Source of the DNA: Primorskyibacter flagellatus
GTDB lineage: Bacteria > Pseudomonadota > Alphaproteobacteria > Rhodobacterales > Rhodobacteraceae
Direction of reading: 5' to 3'
DNA: 64,000 nt
Assembly (NCBI RefSeq): GCF_900176485.1
Contig: NZ_FWYD01000003.1
Span: 434,001 to 498,000, forward strand
Part shown: positions 38,648-48,365 of the stretch, piece by piece
Layout of the letters: the number at the start of each line of letters is the position of its first letter
Numbering within the stretch: the stretch's first letter is position 1
Notes under the pieces: model-generated
What the model was told of the DNA's origin: nothing
Database searches by the model: none
The model's input: the letters and a program-made list of their open reading frames with translations, nothing else
Program-made: the position numbers and the translations under genes

Positions 38648-38953
38648 ATGGCGAAGAAAGCAATGATCGAACGCGAGAAGAAGCGCGAACGCCTGGTGGC
38701 CAAATATGCCGCAAAGCGTGCCGAGCTCAAGGAAATCGCAAAAGACGAGTCGAAGCCGATGGAAGAGCGCTTCAAGGCCCGTCTCGAACTGGCGAAACTG
38801 CCGCGCAACAGCGCGCCGTCGCGTCTTCACAACCGCTGCCAGCTGACGGGGCGTCCGCACGCCTATTACCGTAAGCTGAAAGTCAGCCGTATCATGCTGC
38901 GTGAATTGGCCTCGAATGGCCAAGCTCCCGGCATGGTCAAGTCCAGCTGGTAA
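38648..38953 (+). CDS. rpsN: 30S ribosomal protein S14
   Basis: S14 is a 30S head protein. The 101-residue form belongs to the zinc-independent long type, because the CxxC pairs of the short type are absent. Motifs are [40 protein letters not shown] and the terminal [17 protein letters not shown]. It follows rplE after 13 bases. Confidence 0.98.
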   Translation: MAKKAMIEREKKRERLVAKYAAKRAELKEIAKDESKPMEERFKARLELAKLPRNSAPSRLHNRCQLTGRPHAYYRKLKVSRIMLRELASNGQAPGMVKSSW

Positions 38954-38967
38954 GGGAGGGTTAGCAA

Positions 38968-39360
38968 ATGAACGATCCTATCGGCGATATGCTGACCCGT
39001 ATCCGCAACGCCCAGATGCGTGGCAAGTCCACGGTCATCACGCCAGCGTCCAAGCTGCGTGCATGGGTTCTGGATGTGCTGGCGGACGAAGGCTACATCC
39101 GTGGCTACGAGAAAACCACGGGCGCGGATGGCCACCCGGCCATCGAAATCAGCCTCAAATACTACGAGGGCATCCCGGTTATTCGCGAACTCAAGCGCGT
39201 TTCGACTCCGGGCCGTCGTGTGTATCTTGGTGTTAAAGAGATCCCGCAGGTCCGTCAGGGTCTGGGTGTCTCGATTGTCTCCACCCCCAAGGGTGTGATG
39301 TCGGATGCAACAGCACGCAGCCAGAATGTTGGCGGCGAAGTGCTTTGCACGGTCTTCTGA
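38968..39360 (+). CDS. rpsH: 30S ribosomal protein S8
   Basis: S8 binds the central domain of 16S rRNA and in E. coli represses the spc operon. The 130-residue protein starts [20 protein letters not shown] and has [20 protein letters not shown] and the C-terminal [20 protein letters not shown]. Length and motifs are normal. Confidence 0.99.
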   Translation: MNDPIGDMLTRIRNAQMRGKSTVITPASKLRAWVLDVLADEGYIRGYEKTTGADGHPAIEISLKYYEGIPVIRELKRVSTPGRRVYLGVKEIPQVRQGLGVSIVSTPKGVMSDATARSQNVGGEVLCTVF

Positions 39361-39370
39361 GGAGTAGGTA

Positions 39371-39904
39371 ATGTCTCGTATTGGCAAGAAACCGGTCGAG
39401 CTGCCCTCGGGGGTCAGCGTATCCGTGTCCGGCCAGACCGTCGAAGTGAAAGGCCCCAAAGGGACCCACAGCTTCAACGCAACCGACGATGTCACCATCG
39501 AGGTGCAGGACAATGTCGTGGCGGTCACGCCGCGCGGCAAGTCCAAGCGCGCGCGCCAGCAGTGGGGCATGAGCCGCACTATGGTTGCCAACCTCGTGCA
39601 GGGTGTGTCTGAAGGCTTCAAGAAAGAGCTCGAGATCCAGGGCGTGGGTTATCGTGCCCAGCTTCAGGGGAACGTGCTTAAACTGAACCTTGGTCTGTCT
39701 CACGACGTCGATTTCACTGTGCCGGAGGGCGTCACCGTGACAGCCCCGAAGCCAACGCAGATCGTTGTTGAAGGCACTGACGCACAGTTGGTCGGTCAGG
39801 TCGCAGCGAACATCCGCGAATGGCGCAAGCCCGAGCCTTATAAGGGCAAGGGCATCCGCTATAAGGATGAATTCATCTTCCGTAAGGAAGGCAAGAAGAA
39901 GTAA
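39371..39904 (+). CDS. rplF: 50S ribosomal protein L6
   Basis: L6 lies near the sarcin-ricin loop. The 177-residue protein has two copies of the same fold, with [35 protein letters not shown]-like wording around [20 protein letters not shown] and the second-half motif [20 protein letters not shown]. Length is normal. It follows rpsH after 10 bases. Confidence 0.99.
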   Translation: MSRIGKKPVELPSGVSVSVSGQTVEVKGPKGTHSFNATDDVTIEVQDNVVAVTPRGKSKRARQQWGMSRTMVANLVQGVSEGFKKELEIQGVGYRAQLQGNVLKLNLGLSHDVDFTVPEGVTVTAPKPTQIVVEGTDAQLVGQVAANIREWRKPEPYKGKGIRYKDEFIFRKEGKKK

Positions 39905-39915
39905 GGACGCACAAG

Positions 39916-40275
39916 ATGGCAAACAGCAAAAGAACCCTGTTTCTGAAGCGCCGCCTGCGCGTTCGGAACAAACTTCGCAAGGTCAATGCCGGTCGGCTGC
40001 GGCTGAGCGTACATCGCTCGAACAAGAACATCAGCGCTCAGCTGATCGACGATGTGAACGGCGTTACCCTGGCTTCCGCCTCCTCGCTGGAGAAGGATCT
40101 GGGCGTGACCGGCAAGAACAATCTGGAGGCTGCCGCAAAGGTGGGCACCGCGATTGCCGAGCGCGCCAAGAAGGCCGGTGTGGAAGAAGCCTATTTCGAC
40201 CGTGGTGGTTTTCTGTTCCACGGCAAGGTGAAGGCCCTGGCCGACGCCGCGCGTGAAGGTGGCTTGAAGATCTAA
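39916..40275 (+). CDS. rplR: 50S ribosomal protein L18
   Basis: L18 brings 5S rRNA to the 50S subunit. The 119-residue protein shows [40 protein letters not shown] and [20 protein letters not shown]. It ends in EGGLKI, as is usual. Two REP-like hairpins follow before rpsE. Confidence 0.99.
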   Translation: MANSKRTLFLKRRLRVRNKLRKVNAGRLRLSVHRSNKNISAQLIDDVNGVTLASASSLEKDLGVTGKNNLEAAAKVGTAIAERAKKAGVEEAYFDRGGFLFHGKVKALADAAREGGLKI

Positions 40276-40284
40276 GTGCAGGAC

Positions 40285-40342
40285 GCCCCGGACAATCGTT
40301 CGGGGCACCTCGATGATCCGGGCCCCGGACCAGTGCCGGGGC
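40285..40342. repeat. two GC hairpins in the rplR-rpsE spacer
   Basis: GCCCCG/CGGGGC at 40285-40306 and GCCCCGG/CCGGGGC at 40322-40342 form two short stems. The palindrome cores resemble the CCCCGGA-CTTGA family but with altered loops. They lie in the 122-base spacer between rplR and rpsE. Confidence 0.55.
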
Positions 40343-40397
40343 ACCAGGATTGAACTATTTTGGTGCGCATCGCCGCGCCTGAACGAAAGGACGCCGA

Positions 40398-40982
40398 ATG
40401 GCAAGAGATACCAATAACCGTGGTGGCAACCGCCGCAACCAGCGTGATGAAACGCCGGAATTTGCGGATCGCCTCGTCGCGATCAACCGCGTGTCCAAAA
40501 CCGTGAAGGGCGGCAAGCGTTTTGGCTTTGCAGCACTCGTGGTTGTGGGCGACCAAAAAGGCCGTGTCGGCTTTGGCAAAGGGAAGGCCAAAGAGGTCCC
40601 CGAGGCCATCCGCAAGGCGACAGAGCAGGCGAAGCGCAAGATGATCCGCGTGCCGCTGCGCGAAGGCCGCACATTGCACCACGACATGGAAGGCCGTCAT
40701 GGCGCTGGCAAAGTCGTCATGCGTACCGCGCCACAGGGTACCGGTATCATCGCCGGTGGTCCGATGCGTGCCGTGTTCGAGATGCTGGGCGTGCAGGACG
40801 TTGTCGCCAAGTCGATCGGGTCGCAGAACCCCTACAACATGATCCGCGCAACGCTTGAAGGTCTTGGCAAAGAGACCAGCCCGCGTTCGGTGGCTCAGCG
40901 TCGCGGCAAGAAAGTAGCCGATATTCTGCCAAAGCGTGAAGACGCGCCGCAGGAAAGCGCCCAAGTGGCCGAAGAAGCGTAA
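40398..40982 (+). CDS. rpsE: 30S ribosomal protein S5
   Basis: S5 affects decoding accuracy and lines the mRNA entry. The 194-residue protein has [60 protein letters not shown] and the C-terminal domain [20 protein letters not shown]. The acidic last 20 residues are an extension. It is followed by rpmD after 12 bases. Confidence 0.99.
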   Translation: MARDTNNRGGNRRNQRDETPEFADRLVAINRVSKTVKGGKRFGFAALVVVGDQKGRVGFGKGKAKEVPEAIRKATEQAKRKMIRVPLREGRTLHHDMEGRHGAGKVVMRTAPQGTGIIAGGPMRAVFEMLGVQDVVAKSIGSQNPYNMIRATLEGLGKETSPRSVAQRRGKKVADILPKREDAPQESAQVAEEA

Positions 40983-40994
40983 GGAACCGGGAAC

Positions 40995-41183
40995 ATGGCA
41001 AAAACCATCGTTGTAAAGCAGATCGGATCGCCGATCCGCCGCCCTCAAGTTCAGCGTCAGACGCTGATCGGTCTGGGTCTGAACAAGATGCACAAGACCC
41101 GCGAACTGGAAGATACCCCGTCCGTGCGTGGCATGATCGCAAAGATTTCCCACATGGTTGAGATCGTCGAAGAGCGCGACTGA
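40995..41183 (+). CDS. rpmD: 50S ribosomal protein L30
   Basis: This 62-residue protein has [40 protein letters not shown] and a C-terminal basic helix, matching bacterial L30. It is the last gene before a terminator, where the spc operon is interrupted by an unrelated gene. Confidence 0.98.
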   Translation: MAKTIVVKQIGSPIRRPQVQRQTLIGLGLNKMHKTRELEDTPSVRGMIAKISHMVEIVEERD

Positions 41184-41222
41184 CGCGCGCACAAGATCTT
41201 TACTGCATCAAATAAAAGTGAT

Positions 41223-41250
41223 CGCCCCTCGGCCCTGCCGGGGGGCGTTT
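41223..41250 (+). terminator. terminator after rpmD
   Basis: CGCCCCTCGG and CCGGGGGGCG form a 10-bp stem with one G-T pair around CCCTG, followed by TTT. It lies 39 bases after the rpmD stop and would end the first half of the spc operon. Confidence 0.8.
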
Positions 41251-41324
41251 CGCGTTCTTCGCCCCAGTTTTGTCGTTTGCGTGACGCGGTCTATCTTGAA
41301 GGCATCCAACAGGAGAAATCTGAC

Positions 41325-42110
41325 ATGACACAATCACGCAGAGCCTTTCTGGTCACCGCCGCCGCCGGAGCAGGGGTCGTCACCGTGCTGCCCTATGCCG
41401 CGCGCGCCGCAACCCACACTGGCGACATGTTCGAAACCGCTGAAGGTGCGATCTCGGTGCATCCGGTCAGTCACGCATCTGTTGTGCTGGAGACACCTGC
41501 AGGCACAATCTATGTCGATCCCGTCGGCGATCCCGCGCAATATGCCAATCTGCCCGGTGCCGACCTTATCCTGATCACCCACGAGCATGGCGACCACTAT
41601 AATGCCGAAACGCTGGCCGCTTTGATGGGCGACGACACAGCAGTGATCACAAACCCTGCGGTCCACGGCATGCTTCCTGAGGGGATAGCCGCGACAGCGC
41701 AGGCCATCGGCAATGGAGAGTCCACAGAGTTCAACGGCGTCGCGGTCGACGCGATCCCGGCCTATAACACCACCGAAGAGCGCATGAACTTCCATCCCGA
41801 AGGCCGGGACAACGGATATGTCCTGAGCTTTGATGATTTCCGGGTCTATCTGTCCGGCGATACCGAAGACATCCCCGAGATGCGCGCACTGGAGAATATC
41901 GACCTTGCCTTCGTCTGCATGAACCTGCCCTTTACCATGGATGCGGCGGCGGCCGCTGATGCGGTCCAGGAATTCGGGCCAACATACGTCTACCCCTACC
42001 ACTATCGCGGCCGCGACGGCGGCACGCAGGATCCCGAAGAATTCGCGGAACTCGTCGGCAATGCGTCAGAGGTGAAAATGGGTGGATGGTACGAAGAGAG
42101 CGAGGCCTGA
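41325..42110 (+). CDS. Tat-exported metallo-beta-lactamase-fold hydrolase
   Basis: This 261-residue protein has a twin-arginine signal (SRRAFLVTAAAGAGVVTVLP), so it is folded before export. The catalytic zinc motif is THEHGDHYN, preceded by GAISVHPVSHASVVLETPAG and followed by YLSGDTEDI, as in UlaG-like metallo-hydrolases. AGGAG lies about 9 bases before the ATG at 41325, which also gives the Tat signal at the N-terminus; the upstream ATG at 41277 adds unsupported residues. It interrupts the spc operon between rpmD and rplO with a terminator before it and a promoter candidate after it. The substrate is unknown. Confidence 0.85.
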   Translation: MTQSRRAFLVTAAAGAGVVTVLPYAARAATHTGDMFETAEGAISVHPVSHASVVLETPAGTIYVDPVGDPAQYANLPGADLILITHEHGDHYNAETLAALMGDDTAVITNPAVHGMLPEGIAATAQAIGNGESTEFNGVAVDAIPAYNTTEERMNFHPEGRDNGYVLSFDDFRVYLSGDTEDIPEMRALENIDLAFVCMNLPFTMDAAAAADAVQEFGPTYVYPYHYRGRDGGTQDPEEFAELVGNASEVKMGGWYEESEA

Positions 42111-42152
42111 ACTTCGTCTATCTCGGCGCTCACCCGCGACTCGCACGGTCCC

Positions 42153-42173
42153 GCCCCCGCCCTGAGCGGGGGC
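42153..42173 (+). terminator. hairpin after the MBL-fold gene
   Basis: GCCCCCGC and GCGGGGGC form a perfect 8-bp stem around CCTGA. It lies 43 bases after the stop; the T-run is weak (CTGTTGG). Confidence 0.5.
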
Positions 42174-42210
42174 CTGTTGGCGGATCTTTCCGCGATGTGG
42201 AACTCCGCCC

Positions 42211-42239
42211 TTGAACGTGCGCGCGCGCCTCGGTATACG
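42211..42239 (+). promoter_or_regulatory. probable promoter for rplO-secY-adk
   Basis: TTGAAC at 42211-42216 and TATACG at 42234-42239 are 17 bases apart, the same -10 and spacing as the str promoter candidate. The rplO ATG follows about 100 bases later. It would restart transcription after the inserted hydrolase gene. Confidence 0.65.
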
Positions 42240-42338
42240 CGCCGGGTGGCCCGGTATGGGCCGCGACTCGTTCACAAACACACGCCGTGTTCGGCCGCTC
42301 CCGTCGCTGGGGGCCGCATCCGGCAAAGGAGAAGCGAC

Positions 42339-42812
42339 ATGAAACTGCATGAATTGCACGATAATGACGGCGCAACCAAGCGCAAGAAGCGCGTTGGCCG
42401 TGGCCCCGGCTCCGGCATGGGTAAAATGGGTGGCCGTGGTATCAAGGGTCAAAAGTCCCGTTCGGGCGTGGCGATCAAGGGCTTCGAAGGCGGCCAGATG
42501 CCGCTCTACCAACGTCTGCCGAAGCGCGGTTTCAACAAGCCCAACCGGAAGTCTTACGCGGTCATCAACCTGGGCCTGATCCAGAAATTCGTCGAAGCGG
42601 GCAAGCTGGATGCCGGCAATGCCATCACCGAAGACGTGCTGATCGCGTCCGGTCTGGTGCGCCGCAAGCTGGACGGTATCCGCGTTCTGGCAAAGGGCGA
42701 CGTCACCTCCAAGCTGACCCTCGAAGTCACCGGTGCCTCCAAGTCTGCCATCGAGGCGGTAGAGAAGGCTGGCGGCTCGCTCAAGGTCACGACCGCGCAA
42801 GCTGCTGAATAA
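42339..42812 (+). CDS. rplO: 50S ribosomal protein L15
   Basis: L15 is a late-assembly protein with a long basic N-terminus. The 157-residue protein starts [20 protein letters not shown] and contains [40 protein letters not shown] and the C-terminal [17 protein letters not shown]. The ATG at 42339 with AAAGGAGAAG upstream gives the family start; a longer frame from 42177 is not conserved. Confidence 0.98.
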   Translation: MKLHELHDNDGATKRKKRVGRGPGSGMGKMGGRGIKGQKSRSGVAIKGFEGGQMPLYQRLPKRGFNKPNRKSYAVINLGLIQKFVEAGKLDAGNAITEDVLIASGLVRRKLDGIRVLAKGDVTSKLTLEVTGASKSAIEAVEKAGGSLKVTTAQAAE

Positions 42813-42860
42813 GAGGTTGTGAGCGGGCGTCAGTCCGCTTACATACCTTTGAGTTTTCCA

Positions 42861-42903
42861 AACGCCGCCCACGAGCCGGAAAACGGCCCGGGCGGCGTTT
42901 TCA
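42861..42903 (+). terminator. attenuator-like hairpin between rplO and secY
   Basis: AACGCCGCCC (42861-42870) pairs perfectly with GGGCGGCGTT (42890-42899), with an inner GCCG/CGGC stem, and is followed by TTTTC. It ends 17 bases before the secY start, so it could limit secY expression. Confidence 0.75.
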
Positions 42904-42919
42904 CTATAGAGAGACCCGC

Positions 42920-44280
<1,361 letters not shown>

Positions 44281-44284
<4 letters not shown>

Positions 44285-44925
44285 ATATTATTCTACTTGG
44301 ACCGCCTGGAGCAGGCAAAGGAACCCAGGCGCGTATTCTCGTGGATGAGCGTAATATGATACAGCTGTCGACCGGTGACATGCTGCGCGAAGCCAAGGAC
44401 AGCGGAACCGAGATGGGCAAGATCGTGGCCGACGTCATGGCGCGCGGCGATCTGGTCACCGATGAGATCGTCATCGGACTGATCCGCGAGAAGCTGGAAG
44501 GCGACAAGGCGGGCGGCTTCATTTTCGACGGCTTCCCCCGGACGCTGGCGCAGGCTGATGCCCTGGGCGAGTTGCTTGAAAACTCAGGCGAGGCGCTGGA
44601 TGCCGTGATCGAGATGGAAGTGGACGACGCGGCGCTGGTGGCCCGGATCACGGCCCGATCGACCTGCGGCAATTGTGGCGAAGTCTACAACGATCAGACC
44701 AAACCGATTCCCGCCGATGGCAAGTGCACCAATTGCGGCGGAACAGAGTTCAAGCGACGGGCGGATGACAATGAGGACAGCCTCAAGACCCGCCTGATGG
44801 AATACTACAAGAAAACCTCGCCGCTGCTTGGCTATTATTATGCCAAGGGGGATCTGGTGTCCGTCGATGGGCTGGGTGAGATTGACGAGGTCAAGGCAGC
44901 GATTGACGCCGCGTTGGCAGGCTGA
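44281..44925 (+). CDS. adk: adenylate kinase
   Basis: Adenylate kinase interconverts ATP plus AMP and two ADP. The 214-residue enzyme has the P-loop [11 protein letters not shown] near residue 7-17, AMP-site [13 protein letters not shown] and the [20 protein letters not shown] region. Two CxxC pairs (CGNC and CTNC) form a zinc site, which marks the zinc-bearing LID subtype. It starts within the secY stop (ATGA). The pairing of secY and adk is common in alphaproteobacteria. Confidence 0.99.
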
Positions 44926-44978
44926 AACCGGTTTCGGCCAGCGGGTCGCATAACCTCGCGAAGCACTAGGATTTTGTG

Positions 44979-45311
44979 ATGCTCGGCAATCGCTTTTCAT
45001 GCGAATTTACGGTTGGCGAAGCAATCGGACAGCTTCTCATCTGGATTGTGTTATCCATCGTGACGCTGGGATTGGCTTTGTTTGTGCTGCCTTACTACTT
45101 CATCAAGGCACCGATGAATCGTACATATGTTCTGGATGGTGAAGGGGCCAGGATCGCCCGCGTGTCAGTTGAGGTGGCTTTCTTCGACATTCTGGGACAT
45201 GCTCTTGTGTGGCTTTTGCTGACCATTGTGACCTTCGGACTTGCGTATCTGGTCTATTGGCCAGCGGTGATAAAGCGCCTGTTGAACGCTGTAGAGCTAA
45301 AGCCATTATAG
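44979..45311 (+). CDS. small two-helix membrane protein (DUF6693-like)
   Basis: This 110-residue protein has two hydrophobic stretches, LLIWIVLSIVTLGLALFVLP and ALVWLLLTIVTFGLAYLVYW, each ending in a similar YY/YW motif, which suggests an internal duplication. It also resembles DUF898/DUF6693 proteins. The ATG at 44979 is chosen; a GTG three bases earlier is also possible. It lies between adk and rpsM, where similar genes occur in relatives. Function unknown. Confidence 0.6.
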   Translation: MLGNRFSCEFTVGEAIGQLLIWIVLSIVTLGLALFVLPYYFIKAPMNRTYVLDGEGARIARVSVEVAFFDILGHALVWLLLTIVTFGLAYLVYWPAVIKRLLNAVELKPL

Positions 45312-45338
45312 GCCGGCCAAGAAAGCGCTTGACAGGGG

Positions 45339-45367
45339 TTGACGATGCTTTGACTGGCCAATAGACA
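45339..45367 (+). promoter_or_regulatory. candidate promoter for rpsM-rpsK-rpoA-rplQ
   Basis: TTGACG at 45339-45344 and TAGACA at 45362-45367 are 17 bases apart. Two further TTGAC boxes flank it (45329 and 45350), so initiation may be at more than one place. The rpsM start lies about 145 bases downstream. Confidence 0.5.
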
Positions 45368-45510
45368 GCCGTATCTCGCGCTTTGCGCGCGATTCCCAAT
45401 TGGGGCTAAATCATCTCGAATTCAGCTGCGGCCCGGGCAATAGTCGTCCGGGCTTGCGTTGTGAAAAAAGGTTCTGGAGCTACGGAACCGCAACAAAAGG
45501 AAAGTGACAC

Positions 45511-45879
45511 GTGGCACGTATCGCCGGCGTAAACATCCCGACCCATAAACGGGTCCCGATCGCCCTTACCTACATCACCGGAATTGGTCATTCTTCGGCC
45601 AAAGCCATCTGTGAAGCCGTCAACATCGACGCGACTCGCCGTGTGAACGAGCTGTCCGACGCCGAAGTTCTGGCTGTTCGGGAACATATCGACGCCAACT
45701 ACGACGTTGAAGGTGACCTGCGCCGTGAGACGCAGATGAACATCAAGCGTCTGATGGACCTTGGTTGCTATCGCGGCCTGCGTCATCGCCGCAACCTCCC
45801 TGTCCGCGGTCAGCGGACCCATACCAACGCACGCACGCGCAAAGGCCCCGCTAAGGCCATTGCCGGCAAGAAGAAGTAA
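45511..45879 (+). CDS. rpsM: 30S ribosomal protein S13
   Basis: S13 contacts the P-site tRNA and L5. The 122-residue product starts from GTG at 45511, with AAAAGGAAAG upstream, and reads [20 protein letters not shown]. The C-terminus carries [20 protein letters not shown] and the basic [12 protein letters not shown]. It heads the alpha operon. Confidence 0.98.
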   Translation: MARIAGVNIPTHKRVPIALTYITGIGHSSAKAICEAVNIDATRRVNELSDAEVLAVREHIDANYDVEGDLRRETQMNIKRLMDLGCYRGLRHRRNLPVRGQRTHTNARTRKGPAKAIAGKKK

Positions 45880-45894
45880 GGGAGATCAGAAGAT

Positions 45895-46284
45895 ATGGCA
45901 CGCGATACCCGTCGTACGAAGAAGAAGGTTTCCAAGAACATCGCCACTGGCGTTGCGCATGTAAACTCTTCCTTCAACAACACCAAGATCCTGATTTCTG
46001 ACGTTCAGGGCAACGCAATTTCCTGGTCCTCGGCCGGCACATGCGGCTTCAAAGGCTCGCGGAAATCGACGCCCTATGCCGCTCAGATGGCCGCTGAAGA
46101 TGCGGGCAAGAAGGCTCAGGAGCATGGCGTGAAAACGCTGGAAGTCGAGGTCCAGGGCCCCGGTGGCGGTCGCGAATCCGCACTGCGCGCTCTGGCCGCG
46201 GTTGGCTTCAACATCACCTCTATCCGTGATGTGACCCCGATGGCGCATAACGGCTGCCGCCCGCCAAAGCGCCGCCGCGTTTGA
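45895..46284 (+). CDS. rpsK: 30S ribosomal protein S11
   Basis: S11 lies on the platform near the E-site mRNA. The 129-residue protein has [60 protein letters not shown] and the terminal [12 protein letters not shown]. It lies 15 bases after rpsM; a hairpin separates it from rpoA. Confidence 0.99.
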   Translation: MARDTRRTKKKVSKNIATGVAHVNSSFNNTKILISDVQGNAISWSSAGTCGFKGSRKSTPYAAQMAAEDAGKKAQEHGVKTLEVEVQGPGGGRESALRALAAVGFNITSIRDVTPMAHNGCRPPKRRRV

Positions 46285-46301
46285 TCTAGATTACTCATTA
46301 C

Positions 46302-46328
46302 CGGGGCCTTGCCAGGTGCAGGGCCCCG
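46302..46328 (+). promoter_or_regulatory. hairpin between rpsK and rpoA
   Basis: CGGGGCCTTG and CAGGGCCCCG form a 10-bp stem with one G-T pair around CCAGGTG. No T-run follows, so it looks more like a processing or attenuation structure than a terminator. Confidence 0.55.
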
Positions 46329-46396
46329 TGTCGTCGTTAGAAACCTCGGGCGTTTGCCTTTTAGGACATGGAAGGCAGACAAGAATGGAGGGACGC

Positions 46397-47413
46397 ATGA
46401 TCCACAAGAACTGGGCTGAGCTGATCAAGCCCACACAACTGGACGTAAAACCGGGCAATGACCCGATGCGCCAGGCAACTGTTGTGGCCGAACCGCTGGA
46501 ACGCGGCTTTGGCCTGACGCTGGGCAATGCTCTGCGCCGTGTGTTGATGTCGTCGCTTCAGGGCGCCGCGATCACCTCCGTGCAGATCGACAACGTATTG
46601 CATGAATTCTCGTCCGTCGCCGGTGTGCGCGAAGACGTGACCGACATCGTGCTGAACCTCAAGGGCGTGTCCCTGCGGATGGAAGTCGAAGGGCCCAAGC
46701 GGCTTTCGATCAATGCCAAAGGGCCGGGCGTTGTCACCGCTGCTGATATTTCGGACAGCGCAGGCATCGAGGTTCTGAACAAGGAGCATGTGATCTGTCA
46801 TCTCGATGACGGTGCGGACCTGTTCATGGAACTGACCGTGAACACGGGCAAAGGCTATGTCGCTGCCGACAAGAACAAGCCCGAAGATGCTCCCATTGGC
46901 CTGATCCCGATCGACGCGATCTATTCGCCAGTCAAGAAGGTCAGCTATGACGTTCAGCCGACCCGTGAAGGCCAGGTGCTGGACTATGACAAACTGACGA
47001 TGAAGATCGAAACCGATGGATCAATTCCGCCGGATGACGCCGTGGCCTTTGCTGCGCGCATCGTTCAGGATCAGCTGTCGATATTCGTGAACTTCGACGA
47101 GCCGGAATCGGCAAATCGTCAGGACGAAGACGACGGGTTGGAATTCAACCCGCTGCTCCTCAAGAAGGTGGACGAGCTGGAGCTTTCCGTCCGTTCGGCC
47201 AACTGCCTGAAGAACGACAATATCGTGTATATTGGCGATCTGATCCAGAAGACCGAGGCAGAGATGCTGCGTACCCCGAACTTCGGTCGCAAGTCCTTGA
47301 ACGAGATCAAGGAAGTGCTGTCGGGCATGGGGCTGCACCTTGGCATGGATGTTGAGGATTGGCCGCCGGACAATATCGAAGACCTGGCGAAAAAGCTGGA
47401 AGATTCGTTCTGA
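46397..47413 (+). CDS. rpoA: DNA-directed RNA polymerase subunit alpha
   Basis: Alpha nucleates polymerase assembly and contacts activators and UP elements. The 338-residue protein starts [20 protein letters not shown] with the ATG at 46397 and GGAGGGACG upstream. The N-terminal domain shows [20 protein letters not shown] and the C-terminal domain contains [20 protein letters not shown], the region that contacts DNA. Length is normal. REP-like palindromes separate it from rplQ. Confidence 0.99.
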   Translation: MIHKNWAELIKPTQLDVKPGNDPMRQATVVAEPLERGFGLTLGNALRRVLMSSLQGAAITSVQIDNVLHEFSSVAGVREDVTDIVLNLKGVSLRMEVEGPKRLSINAKGPGVVTAADISDSAGIEVLNKEHVICHLDDGADLFMELTVNTGKGYVAADKNKPEDAPIGLIPIDAIYSPVKKVSYDVQPTREGQVLDYDKLTMKIETDGSIPPDDAVAFAARIVQDQLSIFVNFDEPESANRQDEDDGLEFNPLLLKKVDELELSVRSANCLKNDNIVYIGDLIQKTEAEMLRTPNFGRKSLNEIKEVLSGMGLHLGMDVEDWPPDNIEDLAKKLEDSF

Positions 47414-47422
47414 GAAATACCT

Positions 47423-47476
47423 GTCCCGGGCTTGACCCGGGACCTGTTGCCCAGAGGCCCCGGATCAAGTCCGGGG
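47423..47476. repeat. two REP-like palindromes between rpoA and rplQ
   Basis: GTCCCGGG-CTTGA-CCCGGGAC at 47423-47443 is a perfect 8-bp stem, and CCCCGGATCAAGTCCGGGG lies at 47458-47476 in the opposite loop orientation. The pair sits 10 bases after the rpoA stop. Confidence 0.7.
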
Positions 47477-47582
47477 CGGGTAGGGTAAACATCCGGGCAG
47501 GTGCCCCAAGGAGAGTTCCTGACACGCATCAGGAGCCGGACAAAGCAAAACCGCTCGTAGAGAGCAATTAGGAGAAAAGAAC

Positions 47583-47993
47583 ATGCGTCACGCAAGAGGT
47601 TACCGCCGCCTGAACCGCACCCATGAGCACCGCAAGGCGCTGTGGGCAAACATGGCCGGCTCGCTCATTGAGCATGAGCAGATCAAGACGACCCTTCCGA
47701 AAGCCAAGGAACTGCGTCCGATCGTCGAAAAGCTGATCACGCTCGGCAAGCGCGGCGATCTGCATGCACGTCGTCTGGCAGCATCGCAGCTCAAGCAGGA
47801 CATCCACGTTGCAAAGCTGTTCGACGTGCTCGGCCCGCGCTTTGCGGACCGGAAGGGTGGCTACATCCGGATCATGAAGGCGGGATTCCGCTATGGTGAC
47901 ATGGCCCCGATGGCGATCATCGAATTTGTCGACCGTGACGTCGACGCCAAAGGCGCGGCTGACAAGGCCCGTCTGGAAGCTGCTGAAGAGTAA
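47583..47993 (+). CDS. rplQ: 50S ribosomal protein L17
   Basis: This 136-residue protein has [60 protein letters not shown] and [20 protein letters not shown], the standard L17 series. AGGAGAAAAG precedes the ATG. It is the last gene of the ribosomal super-operon. Confidence 0.98.
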   Translation: MRHARGYRRLNRTHEHRKALWANMAGSLIEHEQIKTTLPKAKELRPIVEKLITLGKRGDLHARRLAASQLKQDIHVAKLFDVLGPRFADRKGGYIRIMKAGFRYGDMAPMAIIEFVDRDVDAKGAADKARLEAAEE

Positions 47994-48017
47994 GCAGTTC
48001 TTCGAAAGAACGATTTC

Positions 48018-48040
48018 AAAGCCCGCTTCGGCGGGCTTTT
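48018..48040 (+). terminator. terminator closing the ribosomal super-operon
   Basis: AAAGCCCGC and GCGGGCTTT form a perfect 9-bp stem around a TTCG tetraloop, followed by T. It lies 24 bases after the rplQ stop. Confidence 0.9.
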
Positions 48041-48365
48041 ATTTTGCGCGGACCAGACTGCGTGTTTTGCGATGCAGGACGCGCGGGTAAGGCACTCTGG
48101 GAACCACCTGCTCGTATTCCCAATCAAGGATTTGATGTAGCCCCTGAAATCGGGCAATCCGGGTGATGTTCCGCGAGCACGGCATCTGCAATCAGAGCAC
48201 CAGAAAAGCGTCAAACCCTTTGTAAAGCTGCCCGTCCTTGGTCTCATGCAGCCACCGCGTCGCGGCTGCCTTGTCCCAAGGCTTGCATCGCGGGGCGCGC
48301 GCAGACATATGCTGTGTCAGCCCGTAATGTGCGGTGCGCCCACTACGCCAGCAGGATAGGGACGG
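48041..48365. other. spacer between rplQ and rarA with a possible decayed frame
   Basis: No intact gene is supported in these 325 bases. On the minus strand the frame from 48308 to 48039 reads MSARAPRCKPWDKAAATRWL and later KGFDAFLVL, then one TGA at 48194-48192, then a further 50 sense codons to a TAA. WLHETKDGQLYKGFDAF resembles the end of DCC/DUF393 thiol-disulfide proteins, but the match is too short to be sure. Confidence 0.3.
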
